A DNA stretch of 64,000 bases from the NCBI GenBank assembly GCA_001548435.1, contig AP017308.1:3791030-3855029 (forward strand), given 5' to 3'. Position 1 is the first letter of the stretch, and each line of letters starts with the position of its first letter. The DNA comes from Leptolyngbya sp. NIES-3755 (GTDB lineage: Bacteria; Cyanobacteriota; Cyanobacteriia; Leptolyngbyales; Leptolyngbyaceae). Both the position numbers and the translations under genes were made by a program. The notes under the pieces are model-generated. The model had not been told where the DNA came from, searched no databases, and saw nothing but the letters and a program-made list of their open reading frames with translations. This document shows, in pieces, positions 17,273 to 25,545 of the stretch.

Positions 17273-18826
17273 ATGTATACCGCACTTCCCCCAGGGACTC
17301 TCCTAAATTATGGTAAATATGAAATTATCCGAGTGCTAGGACAAGGCGGATTTGGAATTACTTATGAAGCAAAGCATCTTGGACTAGGAGGCAGCGTTGC
17401 GATTAAAGAGTTTTATGCTCAAGAATATGCCCAACGCGAACATACAACTGGGCAAATTGTTGCCATTACTTCCGCAGATTCTTATCAACGAGCATTACAG
17501 CGATTTATTCGAGAAGGACGCATCTTAGAAGGCATTGATCATCCCAATATTGTACGAGTTCGCGATCTGTTTGAAGAACGCAGTACGGCTTACTTAGTCA
17601 TGGATTTTATTAAGGGTCAGACCTTGAGAGAAGAGCTAGAGCAACTTCCAAATCATCGCTTACGATCGGCGCAAATTGGCGTAATTATCGAAGCTCTAGT
17701 TTCAGCATTAGAAACCGTTCATCAAAACAATATCTATCACTTAGACATTAAGCCAGAGAACATTCTGATTACGGATCATCGGCAGGTGAAGCTGATTGAT
17801 TTTGGTGCAGCCCGTCAAGGGTTTAGTAGTAGAACCACTCGCGCTTATTCTCCAGCTTATGCGGCTCCAGAAGTCATCGCTGGCAATGATATCTCTGGTG
17901 CAAGTGACTTATTTGAACTCGGAATGGTGCTGTATGAAATGCTCGTGGGTGAGCCTGCTCCAACTGCAACTCAGCGACTCGTAAGCATTGCCGTCGAGAA
18001 CCAAGATTTGATCAAGTTTGATCCGCTCGAACAACCTTGGAAAGCCTTACTCGAAGACGCTTTACACTTGAGAATCGAACAGCGATCGCATTCTGTCCAG
18101 TCCTGGTGGAATCGCGCCCAGAACTATTGGCACGAACAACAAAAAATAGACCAGCAAAAGCCAACGATCAAAGCTCCACCTGCACCGACGATCGTAGAAT
18201 CTCGCGTCGATCGTAAACCAACTGAACCGATCAGTCCGACTGCAAAATGGACAGCCGCAATTGTCAGTGTTGGCATTGTTAGCGCGATCGGTTATTTAAA
18301 CTTTGCCCCCCAATCCGAACATGAAACAGCAACCACGCCCGCCCCCAAAGCTTCAGAAGTCGCTCAAGTTGAACCCACGACGATTCCCTGTAATGTCGAT
18401 GCAAAACCGCGATCGCTGACTCAACCCCCCGTTCTAATCATCAAAGATGCCAAAAATGGTCGGAACTTCGAGTTCTACGGCAAAGTAGACAGTCAGAAAC
18501 GGTTACAAGGTGAGGGAACGGTCATCTACTCTAGTGGTTCTCGGTACGATGGCAACTTCCTAAATGGAGAGCGTCAGGGTTGTGGTCAACATAACTTTGC
18601 AGCAGATCATCCAACCCTCAAGAGCTATGTGGGACAGTTCCAGGGCGATCGATTTAATGGCTTAGGAATATTGTCCTTCAAGAATGGCAATCAGTACATC
18701 GGAGAGTTCAGGAAAGGACACTGCGAAGGTCGGGGGGTGTTCATTCTATCGGATGGAACTAGAAAGCCCGGCATATGGACAAACGATGAGTCAGAAGGCA
18801 ATCCTTCCTGCTCTACTGGCGTATAG
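17273..18826 (+). CDS. Membrane Ser/Thr protein kinase with MORN-repeat tail
   Basis: The 517-aa product has a kinase domain (about 8-275): VLGQGGFGITYEA, VAIKEFYAQ, YHLDIKPENILI (HLD in place of HRD) and DFGAAR. A linker leads to a transmembrane helix (WTAAIVSVGIVSAIGYL, near 330). The last 120 residues hold about four MORN-type repeats (LQGEGTVIYSSGSRYDG, FNGLGILSFKNGNQYIGEF, CEGRGVFILSDGTRKPG), which should lie outside the cytoplasm and may sense lipid or wall components. A GTG 9 nt upstream is an alternative start. It has its own promoter region after the terminator at 17119. Confidence 0.88.
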   Translation: MYTALPPGTLLNYGKYEIIRVLGQGGFGITYEAKHLGLGGSVAIKEFYAQEYAQREHTTGQIVAITSADSYQRALQRFIREGRILEGIDHPNIVRVRDLFEERSTAYLVMDFIKGQTLREELEQLPNHRLRSAQIGVIIEALVSALETVHQNNIYHLDIKPENILITDHRQVKLIDFGAARQGFSSRTTRAYSPAYAAPEVIAGNDISGASDLFELGMVLYEMLVGEPAPTATQRLVSIAVENQDLIKFDPLEQPWKALLEDALHLRIEQRSHSVQSWWNRAQNYWHEQQKIDQQKPTIKAPPAPTIVESRVDRKPTEPISPTAKWTAAIVSVGIVSAIGYLNFAPQSEHETATTPAPKASEVAQVEPTTIPCNVDAKPRSLTQPPVLIIKDAKNGRNFEFYGKVDSQKRLQGEGTVIYSSGSRYDGNFLNGERQGCGQHNFAADHPTLKSYVGQFQGDRFNGLGILSFKNGNQYIGEFRKGHCEGRGVFILSDGTRKPGIWTNDESEGNPSCSTGV

Positions 18827-19078
18827 AACTGTGAAACGACAATCAGTTAGGACAATGTTTTTCTGAAGTAATGCAAGCTTTTAGAAAAAGTTAGAGCTAG
18901 TTTCTAATCGTGCAAACACCATTGTCCACAGTCGAAAGTTCTTTCCTAGATCTAGATAGCGATCGTCACCTTTGCGAACCTTGATCAATCTATTTCATCG
19001 GGTTCGTGTTTCAAAGCAAGTCGCAGTCTTACCACTGCTGATCAAACATCAACGTGTTTTACACCAGGAGATTTAACC

Positions 19079-19498
19079 ATGACTTCACGTGCAACTCAAT
19101 TCGCTAAATTCGCAGCTTCGATCGCGGTTCTCTCATTAGGCGGACTGTTCGTTTTATCTTCCCCGTCTTTTGCATCAGAAGCTTCTCTAATTGCGGTTGA
19201 TAACGAGTCTACTCCCAAGCCTTCCACCTCGCCGAGTACCGAGTCTACTCCCAAGCCTTCCACCACCCCGCCGAGCACCGACTCCACTCCCAAACCTCAA
19301 ACACAACCTCCGGCACAGCAACCTCCTGTACAGCAACCTCCTGTACAGCAACCTCCTGTACAGCAACCTCCGGCACAGCAACCTCCCGCACAGGAATCTC
19401 AACCCCCTGCACAGCAACAACCTCCCGCACAGCAACAATCTCAACCTCCCGTACAGCCACAGTCCAGACCCGTTCAACCCTTGCCAATGATGTGGTAG
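19079..19498 (+). CDS. Secreted Pro/Gln-rich repeat protein
   Basis: The 139-aa product has a signal peptide (FAASIAVLSLGGLFVLSS, cleavage likely after SFA near 31). The mature part is entirely repetitive: ESTPKPST-type units, then PAQQPPVQQ-type pentapeptides, ending PLPMMW. It resembles cell-wall or extracellular linker proteins, with no catalytic domain. A clear ribosome site (AGGAG) stands before the ATG. The repeat array makes long frames in the other five readings; those are shadows. Confidence 0.75.
   Translation: MTSRATQFAKFAASIAVLSLGGLFVLSSPSFASEASLIAVDNESTPKPSTSPSTESTPKPSTTPPSTDSTPKPQTQPPAQQPPVQQPPVQQPPVQQPPAQQPPAQESQPPAQQQPPAQQQSQPPVQPQSRPVQPLPMMW
19306..19395 (+). repeat. 15-bp coding tandem repeat
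   Basis: Six tandem copies of a 15-bp unit of the form ACCTCCTGTACAGCA, three identical (19321-19365) and three with 2-3 changes. It encodes the PPVQQ/PPAQQ pentapeptides. Copy number could vary by slippage. Confidence 0.85.
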
Positions 19499-19521
19499 TC
19501 CGAATCAACCTCTAACGAAAG

Positions 19522-19545
19522 GGCGGATCGAGAGGTCTGCCTTTT
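19522..19545 (+). terminator. Probable terminator of the Pro/Gln protein gene
   Basis: GGCGGA pairs with TCTGCC (one G-T pair) around an 8-nt loop, followed by four T residues and C. Moderate stem, right place. Confidence 0.55.
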
Positions 19546-19636
19546 CTAAGCAACTCTCTCTTTAGATGGATGACTTTTCTATAAAAATTCTCTGAAACCT
19601 GATATGCTGTCCTGAAACGTTCAGGAAGAAATAACA

Positions 19637-19888
19637 GTGCAGACCTCTCAATCGATCGTGGTTGATCTCGAAATGACCGATATCGAGTATCTGGAATTGT
19701 TGGCACAAGGACGAAATCCGATTCAGGAACAATCCTACGCGCAACAATTGATTTGTTTTGGATTTGATTTTACCGAAGCGAAACAAATTGCCCCCTTGTT
19801 GGATAAACAAGAGAGTTCGATCGCTGAAAAAATTGCGGTCAATCGTGCCCTAAAACAAGTGTGGAACCGCCTCACTAAAATGGTGTAG
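19637..19888 (+). CDS. Small conserved-type hypothetical protein
   Basis: The 83-aa soluble product (GTG start with AGGAAGAA about 8 nt upstream) is acidic and helical, with LEMTDIEYLELLAQGR and LICFGFDFTEAKQIAPLLD as its most distinctive parts. I recognise no domain. The inverted repeat that precedes the next gene starts 30 nt after its stop. It may form a unit with the radical SAM gene. Confidence 0.65.
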   Translation: MQTSQSIVVDLEMTDIEYLELLAQGRNPIQEQSYAQQLICFGFDFTEAKQIAPLLDKQESSIAEKIAVNRALKQVWNRLTKMV

Positions 19889-19918
19889 AAGCCGCACCTA
19901 AACAAGCATTCAGCCTTT

Positions 19919-19957
19919 TCAATCCTTGTCATAATAGAAGAGTACGACAAGGATTGA
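19919..19957 (+). promoter_or_regulatory. 12-bp inverted repeat over promoter and ribosome site of the radical SAM gene
   Basis: TCAATCCTTGTC (19919-19930) and GACAAGGATTGA (19946-19957) are perfect complements around a 15-nt spacer. The spacer holds CATAAT, a possible -10 box, and the right arm holds AAGG, the likely ribosome site of the ATG at 19963. It could be a repressor operator or an RNA hairpin hiding the ribosome site. No T-tract follows, so it is not a terminator. Confidence 0.7.
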
Positions 19958-19962
19958 GACGC

Positions 19963-21018
19963 ATGGTAGTGACTGCTCCAGTTCGTGAAGTCCGCGCTCC
20001 TAAGTTGTGGATGCCCGATCGCGTTTTGTTTACGCCCGCTGCATTGGATGAGCCGTGGGGACAGCAGATTAAGGAGCGCGTTCAGGGTTTGAATTTACCG
20101 ATCGAAGAGTTGCCGCGCAATCGACTCACCGGATTACGGGGTGAGGATGAGCGTGAGACGTATAGCATTTCTAAGCGTACTTTAGCGGTAGTGACTGCTC
20201 CTCAGAGCCAGTTTAAGCTCAGTCCGATTCCTCCTTCTGCGGATTGGCAGTTTCACATTGCAGAGGGGTGTCCGGGACATTGCCAGTATTGTTATCTTGC
20301 AGGCAGTTTGTCGGGTCCGCCTGTGATTCGGGTGTATGCGAATCTGCCGCAGATTTTGGACAATTTAGGGCGGTATGAGCGTCCCGGTGCTGAGACGAGC
20401 TACGAGGTGAGTTGTTATACTGACCCACTCGGCATTGAGCATTTGACGGGTAGTTTGGCAGAGTCTATTCGCTACTTTGGCACACGCGAGGATGGTTACT
20501 TGCGCTGGGTGTCGAAGTTTAGCAATGTCGAAGGCTTGTTAGATTTGCCGCACAATGGACATACTCGCTGTCGGGTGAGCGTGAATGCGAATCCTGTGAG
20601 TCAGCGGTTAGAGGGTGGCACGTCTTCGGTTGAGGAGCGGCTTCAAGCGCTGCGACGACTCGGTTTAGAGGGTGGCTATCCGTTGGGGATTGTGATTGCA
20701 CCGATTATGCCGATCGACAATTGGCAAGAGCATTATACGCAGTTGCTCGATCGCATGTCTGAGTTGATTGATTTTGATTGTGATCTGACATTCGAGTTGA
20801 TCTCGCACCGATTCACGCCCGGATCGAAGGAAGTGTTGATGAATTGGTATCCGAATACCAAGCTCGATATGGATGAGGCTGCTCGTGTGGTGAAGCGCAA
20901 TAAGTTTGGGGGCATGAAGTACGTTTACGATGCCAAGACCATGCGCGAGTTGCGTCAGTTCTTTGAGCGCGAGTTAGCGCACCGATTCCCGCAGGGTAAG
21001 GTTCTGTATTGGACCTAA
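19963..21018 (+). CDS. Radical SAM protein, spore photoproduct lyase family
   Basis: The 351-aa product has the radical SAM cluster motif CPGHCQYC (CxxxCxxC) near residue 106 and matches the cyanobacterial branch of the spore photoproduct lyase family (YSISKRTLAVV, EVSCYTDPLGIEHLTG, FELISHRFTPGSKEV). Spore photoproduct lyase repairs thymine dimers in Bacillus spores by radical chemistry; cyanobacteria do not sporulate, so the role here, probably repair or another radical reaction, is open. The ATG at 19963 is used; a TTG 9 nt upstream is less likely. Confidence 0.88.
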   Translation: MVVTAPVREVRAPKLWMPDRVLFTPAALDEPWGQQIKERVQGLNLPIEELPRNRLTGLRGEDERETYSISKRTLAVVTAPQSQFKLSPIPPSADWQFHIAEGCPGHCQYCYLAGSLSGPPVIRVYANLPQILDNLGRYERPGAETSYEVSCYTDPLGIEHLTGSLAESIRYFGTREDGYLRWVSKFSNVEGLLDLPHNGHTRCRVSVNANPVSQRLEGGTSSVEERLQALRRLGLEGGYPLGIVIAPIMPIDNWQEHYTQLLDRMSELIDFDCDLTFELISHRFTPGSKEVLMNWYPNTKLDMDEAARVVKRNKFGGMKYVYDAKTMRELRQFFERELAHRFPQGKVLYWT

Positions 21019-23750
21019 GGTTTGCCGCGATCGCAGAGTTGCCGCTCTCGATCGCTCACCGTCGGATTGGTCTCAAGATAATCTTTTAGCCAATCACAAG
21101 CGGTTGTGAGTAATCGATCGAGTTTGACATTATCAACCACTCGCAGCATTCCTTCTTGATCGATTGTCACAATCTGCTGTCCATCTTGACTGAACTCCGC
21201 CTTATTGCCTTGCCATTCTCCCAGTTGCTCTCCAGCCATTGTCCAGAGGCGAGTCACACCATTCGCGCCGCTGGTTAGGATTTGCTGACTATCAGAACTA
21301 AGGCTCAATCCGTAAATGTTATTCGGATGCGCTTTGAACTCGTGCAGTTTGTCGCCTTTGGATGTCCAGATATTCACCATTCCATCCATTCCCGTTGTAA
21401 TGATTCGATTTTGGTCAGGCGTGAATCGAACACTGAGAATATTGGCATCAGACTGACTCACAGGAATCGATCGAATTAAATTTCCCGCCCTGTCCCAAAG
21501 CTTGATTGTGGCTCCGAGCGTCGTTGCAATCTGTTTGCCATTTGCTTGAAAGCTCACATCATAGACGCGGACATTTTTCTCTAACTCTTTCTGGAGTTGT
21601 CCCGATCGGCTCCAAAGTTTTGCACCCTGATCCGCAGCCGTCGCAATCTGTTCTCCGTTCGGGCTAAATTTCAGATTCAAAATCCGCCGAGAGTCTGCCT
21701 TAAACTCACCCATTTCCTTTCCTTGACGGTTCCACAATCTCACCGTTCCTGTTTGATCTCCGGTTGCGATCGTTTGTCCGTCCGGGCTAATCGCCACACT
21801 CCACACTGGAACTTTAGAACTGAGTTGCACTTGACGCTGTGGATCGAAATTCCAGATCGATATCGTTCCCTCTGTTCCCTGCTTGCCCTGTTTGCCCACC
21901 GCCACGATCGCGCCATCGCGAGTCAGCGTCATGCCCAATAGTTCATTCTCAGACGCTCTCACGGCATTAGTTTGTCGCATCAGATCCCAGACACGAATCG
22001 TTCGACCGATGCCCGCAGTCGCAAGATATCGCCCATTTGGACTGACCGCAAGGGCGTAGAGCGTCGATTCATGAGCCGAGCGAAATTCAGGTGCAGAGTT
22101 CGCAACATTCCAAACCTCGATCGTGCCGTCTGTTCCTCCGGTGACTAAGTGCCGACCTTCTGGAGTAAAGATGGACTGATCGCCAACAAACTGTCGAATG
22201 ACTTGTCCATTCAAGGTTCTGAGCCAAATTGTTCCCTCTGCTGCGATCGCCATTTGGTTCTGAGTCATCTTTAAATCGAAAATGGTTCCAGTCGTTGAAT
22301 AACTGCGTAATTTTGGATGATTGCTTGGCAAAATTTCGCCTTTTTGATTCCACCAAGTCACACCGCCATCTGTTCCACCCGTTGCCAGATATTTTCCATC
22401 TGCGCTGAAGTTGATTGCTCGAAACATCGGAGACCGAGATCGAGGAAGATTCGGCTTAAGAATTGCTTTTGATTGCCCTGTCGCTGTCCAAAGCTGCGCG
22501 GCTCCATCTTTGCGAACGGTTGCAAACGATCGACGATCTAAACTAAATCGGGCTTGCACAAGTTTTACCTTTTGAGGTATCCAGGCGATCGCTTTTCCAG
22601 TTAAATCCCAACGTCCAAGGCTGCTGTCACTCCAAACGGTAAGCACTTCTTTTCCTTCAGCATTGAAGCTGAGTGCTGCTAGTCCTCTATCAGAGGGAAG
22701 TGCAAACTGAGCAATCTTTTTCCCCTGAACGGTTGAGATTTGCACAAATCCTCGTCCTCCGGTTGCCATGAGGGTGCTGTCTGGACTGAACGCGATCGCA
22801 AAAACGCTACCCGATTCAGTCCGAAGTTGATTCCGCTCTTGAATTCGACTCAACATCGTTTGCAGAGTCAGAATCGGACGCGGAGTGGGATAGTCTTCTA
22901 ACCGTCGAGCATTTGGGGCGAGACTTTGCAGATTGCGTCCTTGTTTTACTGCTTCAAGGAGTGCAGGCAATTGGGCTGTTTCAAATTGTCGCAGGGCTAA
23001 GACACTCCCAGAATCGATCTCATTGACTCTGCGGTTTTGCCAGAGTAGGAAACTGATAAATGCTGCGATCGCAATCGTTCCCCCTAGAATGACTGAGCCA
23101 AACTGAACCATTTTTTCCGCTCGTTTTCCAGCATCGAGAATTCGCTGGTTTGCGATCTCGACTTCTCGGCTTTTCTGAATGTAAGTTCGTTGCTGTTGAG
23201 TCGGCGGTAAATGGTGATCTGATGATTTTAGCCATTGTTCTGCAAGGTTGAGATCATCGCCGCGCAGCAGAAAGCTATCGTTTCGTGCATTGTTTTCCCA
23301 CTCCACCGATCGGACAATCAATCGGGTATGCAGCCGAACTTCTTCTAAGTCCGTGTCCATGATCTCTAGCAAAGTCTGAAACGCTTGTTCAACCTTGCTT
23401 GGATCAGTGAAATAGAGCCAATTATGTTCTTTTAGAACCTGATGTGCATTACTGGTTAGCTTGAATTCAAAGCCTTCACGATAAACGATCGGAACAATCC
23501 GCTTGTGATGTAAAACAGCGTGATCGATTTCTTGTTCGCAAACTTTCGACGCGATCGAGTCGGGTGACAACACAAACACAAACGTATCTGCACCTTCGAT
23601 ACCGCGCTGAATTTCCTGCCACCACTTTGCAGTGGGTAGAATATCTTGCCAATCAACCCAAGCTTCTCGCCCCTTGGCTTCGATCATGTAATGCAGTTTT
23701 TGCACAGCATCTTGATCTTTACGAGAATACGAGATGAAAACGTCACTCAT
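21015..23750 (-). CDS. TIR domain, membrane helix and WD40 propeller protein
   Basis: The 911-aa product begins with a TIR domain (SDVFISYSRKDQDAV, GREAWVDWQDILPT, FVFVLSPDSIASKVCEQEI), residues 1-140. A helical linker and one transmembrane segment (FGSVILGGTIAIAAFISFLL, about 217-237) follow. From about 310 come at least 13 WD40-type repeats (FSPDGQTIATG-like blocks), enough for two propellers. TIR domains scaffold or cleave NAD+; no activity can be claimed here. The last 4 nt overlap the convergent radical SAM gene. The start at 23750 places the TIR domain at the N terminus. Confidence 0.9.
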   Translation of the reverse strand: MSDVFISYSRKDQDAVQKLHYMIEAKGREAWVDWQDILPTAKWWQEIQRGIEGADTFVFVLSPDSIASKVCEQEIDHAVLHHKRIVPIVYREGFEFKLTSNAHQVLKEHNWLYFTDPSKVEQAFQTLLEIMDTDLEEVRLHTRLIVRSVEWENNARNDSFLLRGDDLNLAEQWLKSSDHHLPPTQQQRTYIQKSREVEIANQRILDAGKRAEKMVQFGSVILGGTIAIAAFISFLLWQNRRVNEIDSGSVLALRQFETAQLPALLEAVKQGRNLQSLAPNARRLEDYPTPRPILTLQTMLSRIQERNQLRTESGSVFAIAFSPDSTLMATGGRGFVQISTVQGKKIAQFALPSDRGLAALSFNAEGKEVLTVWSDSSLGRWDLTGKAIAWIPQKVKLVQARFSLDRRSFATVRKDGAAQLWTATGQSKAILKPNLPRSRSPMFRAINFSADGKYLATGGTDGGVTWWNQKGEILPSNHPKLRSYSTTGTIFDLKMTQNQMAIAAEGTIWLRTLNGQVIRQFVGDQSIFTPEGRHLVTGGTDGTIEVWNVANSAPEFRSAHESTLYALAVSPNGRYLATAGIGRTIRVWDLMRQTNAVRASENELLGMTLTRDGAIVAVGKQGKQGTEGTISIWNFDPQRQVQLSSKVPVWSVAISPDGQTIATGDQTGTVRLWNRQGKEMGEFKADSRRILNLKFSPNGEQIATAADQGAKLWSRSGQLQKELEKNVRVYDVSFQANGKQIATTLGATIKLWDRAGNLIRSIPVSQSDANILSVRFTPDQNRIITTGMDGMVNIWTSKGDKLHEFKAHPNNIYGLSLSSDSQQILTSGANGVTRLWTMAGEQLGEWQGNKAEFSQDGQQIVTIDQEGMLRVVDNVKLDRLLTTACDWLKDYLETNPTVSDRERQLCDRGKP

Positions 23751-23997
23751 ATTGGTAAACGCAGTAGACCCTTGCATTAAAAACTACTGCCATTTGCGGC
23801 TCAAGTTCGGCTTTTTACAGAAAGTTTTAGGGTAAGAAACAGACTCATTGATTTGGCACATTACGAAAGACCGATTGAGTTTCTGCACATTTACCGATAC
23901 GGTGTTAGTAATGAAATTTTGGTGTTCCCGCTCAGATTTGGCTTCAGGGTGATTCTCAGGGTTTGTTTACTTTTGCCCCCACAACCTGAACAGTCTT

Positions 23998-24342
23998 ATG
24001 CTCAATATTTCTCCCAATGATTCTGATGCGATCGAAGAAATCTCTTTCCCAGAAGTTGAGTCTCCTCGATCGCTGAATCGCCTCAGTCTCGATCCACCTC
24101 CCCTGAATCCTTGGCGATATGTAAAGTCCGTTGATCGTCGCCCCTATCGAGGACAGTCATTTGATCATGCGGCTCCGTTGTCTCCGTTGCGCGATCGCGA
24201 TTTGGAAATTATGGCGGGATGGTTCGATCGCGTCGATATGAGCGAAGTTGAACAAGATATTGACTATCATTTATCGCTGCTCTATCCAGAACCCCCGTGG
24301 GAAGAAAAGCTAGACCTGAATTTTCTTAAAGATCATCTTTGA
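23998..24342 (+). CDS. Hypothetical acidic protein
   Basis: The 114-aa soluble product is acidic and Pro-rich with a distinctive middle (PLNPWRYVKSVDRRPYRGQS) and a C-terminal helix region (EVEQDIDYHLSLLYPEPPWEE). No domain is recognised. The absence of hydrophobic helices and the normal local codon use suggest a real cytoplasmic protein. A 247-nt region without a gene separates it from the TIR gene. Confidence 0.65.
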   Translation: MLNISPNDSDAIEEISFPEVESPRSLNRLSLDPPPLNPWRYVKSVDRRPYRGQSFDHAAPLSPLRDRDLEIMAGWFDRVDMSEVEQDIDYHLSLLYPEPPWEEKLDLNFLKDHL

Positions 24343-24413
24343 TTACACATCTTCGTGAAGTTTGATTGACAATTGGAACTGATTAGAAATCTCGGTGCGA
24401 CCATAAGGAGAGT

Positions 24414-24812
24414 TTGTCGCAATACGGATTTAGAATGCTGGATTTCAATGCTCTGTTTGACTATTCTCGATCGAACTGTGTGGGGATTTGCACGTTTTTG
24501 GTTCCCGCTAATTTGATTACGACTTCTTTGACATTGACGTTGACCGGATTAGATCGATCGCGCTCTCAAGTTGTCATCGCGGCTGGAATTGCTTCTTTGT
24601 TCTCCGGGATTATGGTGCTGCATGTCCTCACCTGGTTTTTGATTGGCGTGGTGATGATGCCAACTTATATTTTGCTCAGTTTAGGCAGCATGTGTCTTGT
24701 GACCAATCTCGTCGCCGTCTTTCGTCAACCACAAATCCGGGAACTGTTACGCGCTTTGGTGAGAATTTGCACTAGAGTAGAACAGCCCACGACGATTAAG
24801 TTCAATGACTGA
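24414..24812 (+). CDS. Small membrane protein, hypothetical
   Basis: The 132-aa product has three hydrophobic helices (CTFLVPANLITTSLTLTLTGL, VIAAGIASLFSGIMVLHVLTW, MMPTYILLSLGSMCLVTNLV). The TTG at 24414 has a strong AAGGAG only 3 nt before it; the ATG at 24435 is an alternative with poorer spacing. The stop overlaps the next gene by 8 nt, so the two are coupled. Confidence 0.65.
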   Translation: MSQYGFRMLDFNALFDYSRSNCVGICTFLVPANLITTSLTLTLTGLDRSRSQVVIAAGIASLFSGIMVLHVLTWFLIGVVMMPTYILLSLGSMCLVTNLVAVFRQPQIRELLRALVRICTRVEQPTTIKFND

Positions 24813-25545
24813 ATTGCCCAAGGACGATCGACAGATTGATCCCGCTACCCTTGATGAAGAATGGATTCCTGATGCCGATCCAGAACCGGATTTAGCAGAA
24901 CAGCCTCCGGTGCGTCGTCGTGTCGATCCAGATAGTCCGATCATCATGGTGGAAACGGCATTTTTGGCGAGTGCTGCCAGTCTAGTGTGGCTGGTCAATA
25001 CTTATTTTCCGATGGGTCCGTTTCTGCAAATCTTTTTCCCGATTCCGATCGCGTTAATTTATCTGCGATGGGGCAGTCGAGCGGCTTGGATGGGATGCGC
25101 GATCGCGGGATTGTTACTTTCGGTGCTAATGGCTCCCGTTCGGAGCATTCAATATGTGATGCCGTATGGATTCATGGGCGTGTTGCTCGGTGCGCTTTGG
25201 TATCGTCGCGTCAAGTGGTATTTTTCAATTCCGCTTGGGACTTTGCTGGGTGTGTTGGGCGCATTCTTCCGAGTGTGGCTAGTTTCGATTCTGTTGGGCG
25301 ATGATTTGTGGCAGTATGGAACGATTCAAGTCACGAATTTTTTGGATTGGATTTTCTCCCTGTTGGGATTGTTGATTCAGCCCTCGTTAGAAATCATTCA
25401 ACTGTTTGTGTTTCTATCGATTATTGCGGTGAATACCGTCTATCTGTTTGTGGTGCATTTAGTTGCTTGGTTCTTGTTCGATCGCTTAAATAATCCGATT
25501 CCCCGTCCGCCTCATTGGGTTGAAGTGATTTTTGATAATGAGTAG
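24805..25545 (+). CDS. DUF2232-type membrane protein
   Basis: The 246-aa product has an acidic cytoplasmic N terminus (about 45 residues, PDADPEPDLAEQPPV) and then six or so hydrophobic helices, as in the cyanobacterial YybS/DUF2232 group. Substrate and role are unknown. It overlaps the genes on both sides, forming a three-gene unit that ends with the CobT-like protein; a link to cobalamin or its precursor is possible from context only. Confidence 0.75.
   Translation: MTELPKDDRQIDPATLDEEWIPDADPEPDLAEQPPVRRRVDPDSPIIMVETAFLASAASLVWLVNTYFPMGPFLQIFFPIPIALIYLRWGSRAAWMGCAIAGLLLSVLMAPVRSIQYVMPYGFMGVLLGALWYRRVKWYFSIPLGTLLGVLGAFFRVWLVSILLGDDLWQYGTIQVTNFLDWIFSLLGLLIQPSLEIIQLFVFLSIIAVNTVYLFVVHLVAWFLFDRLNNPIPRPPHWVEVIFDNE

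Noticed and set aside
19306-19395. Direct repeats that could suggest CRISPR
   Set aside because: The 15-bp units are contiguous, coding and without spacers.
19187-19508. Several long frames on both strands over the Pro/Gln repeat gene
   Set aside because: Tandem repeats keep all frames open; only the plus frame with signal peptide and ribosome site makes sense.
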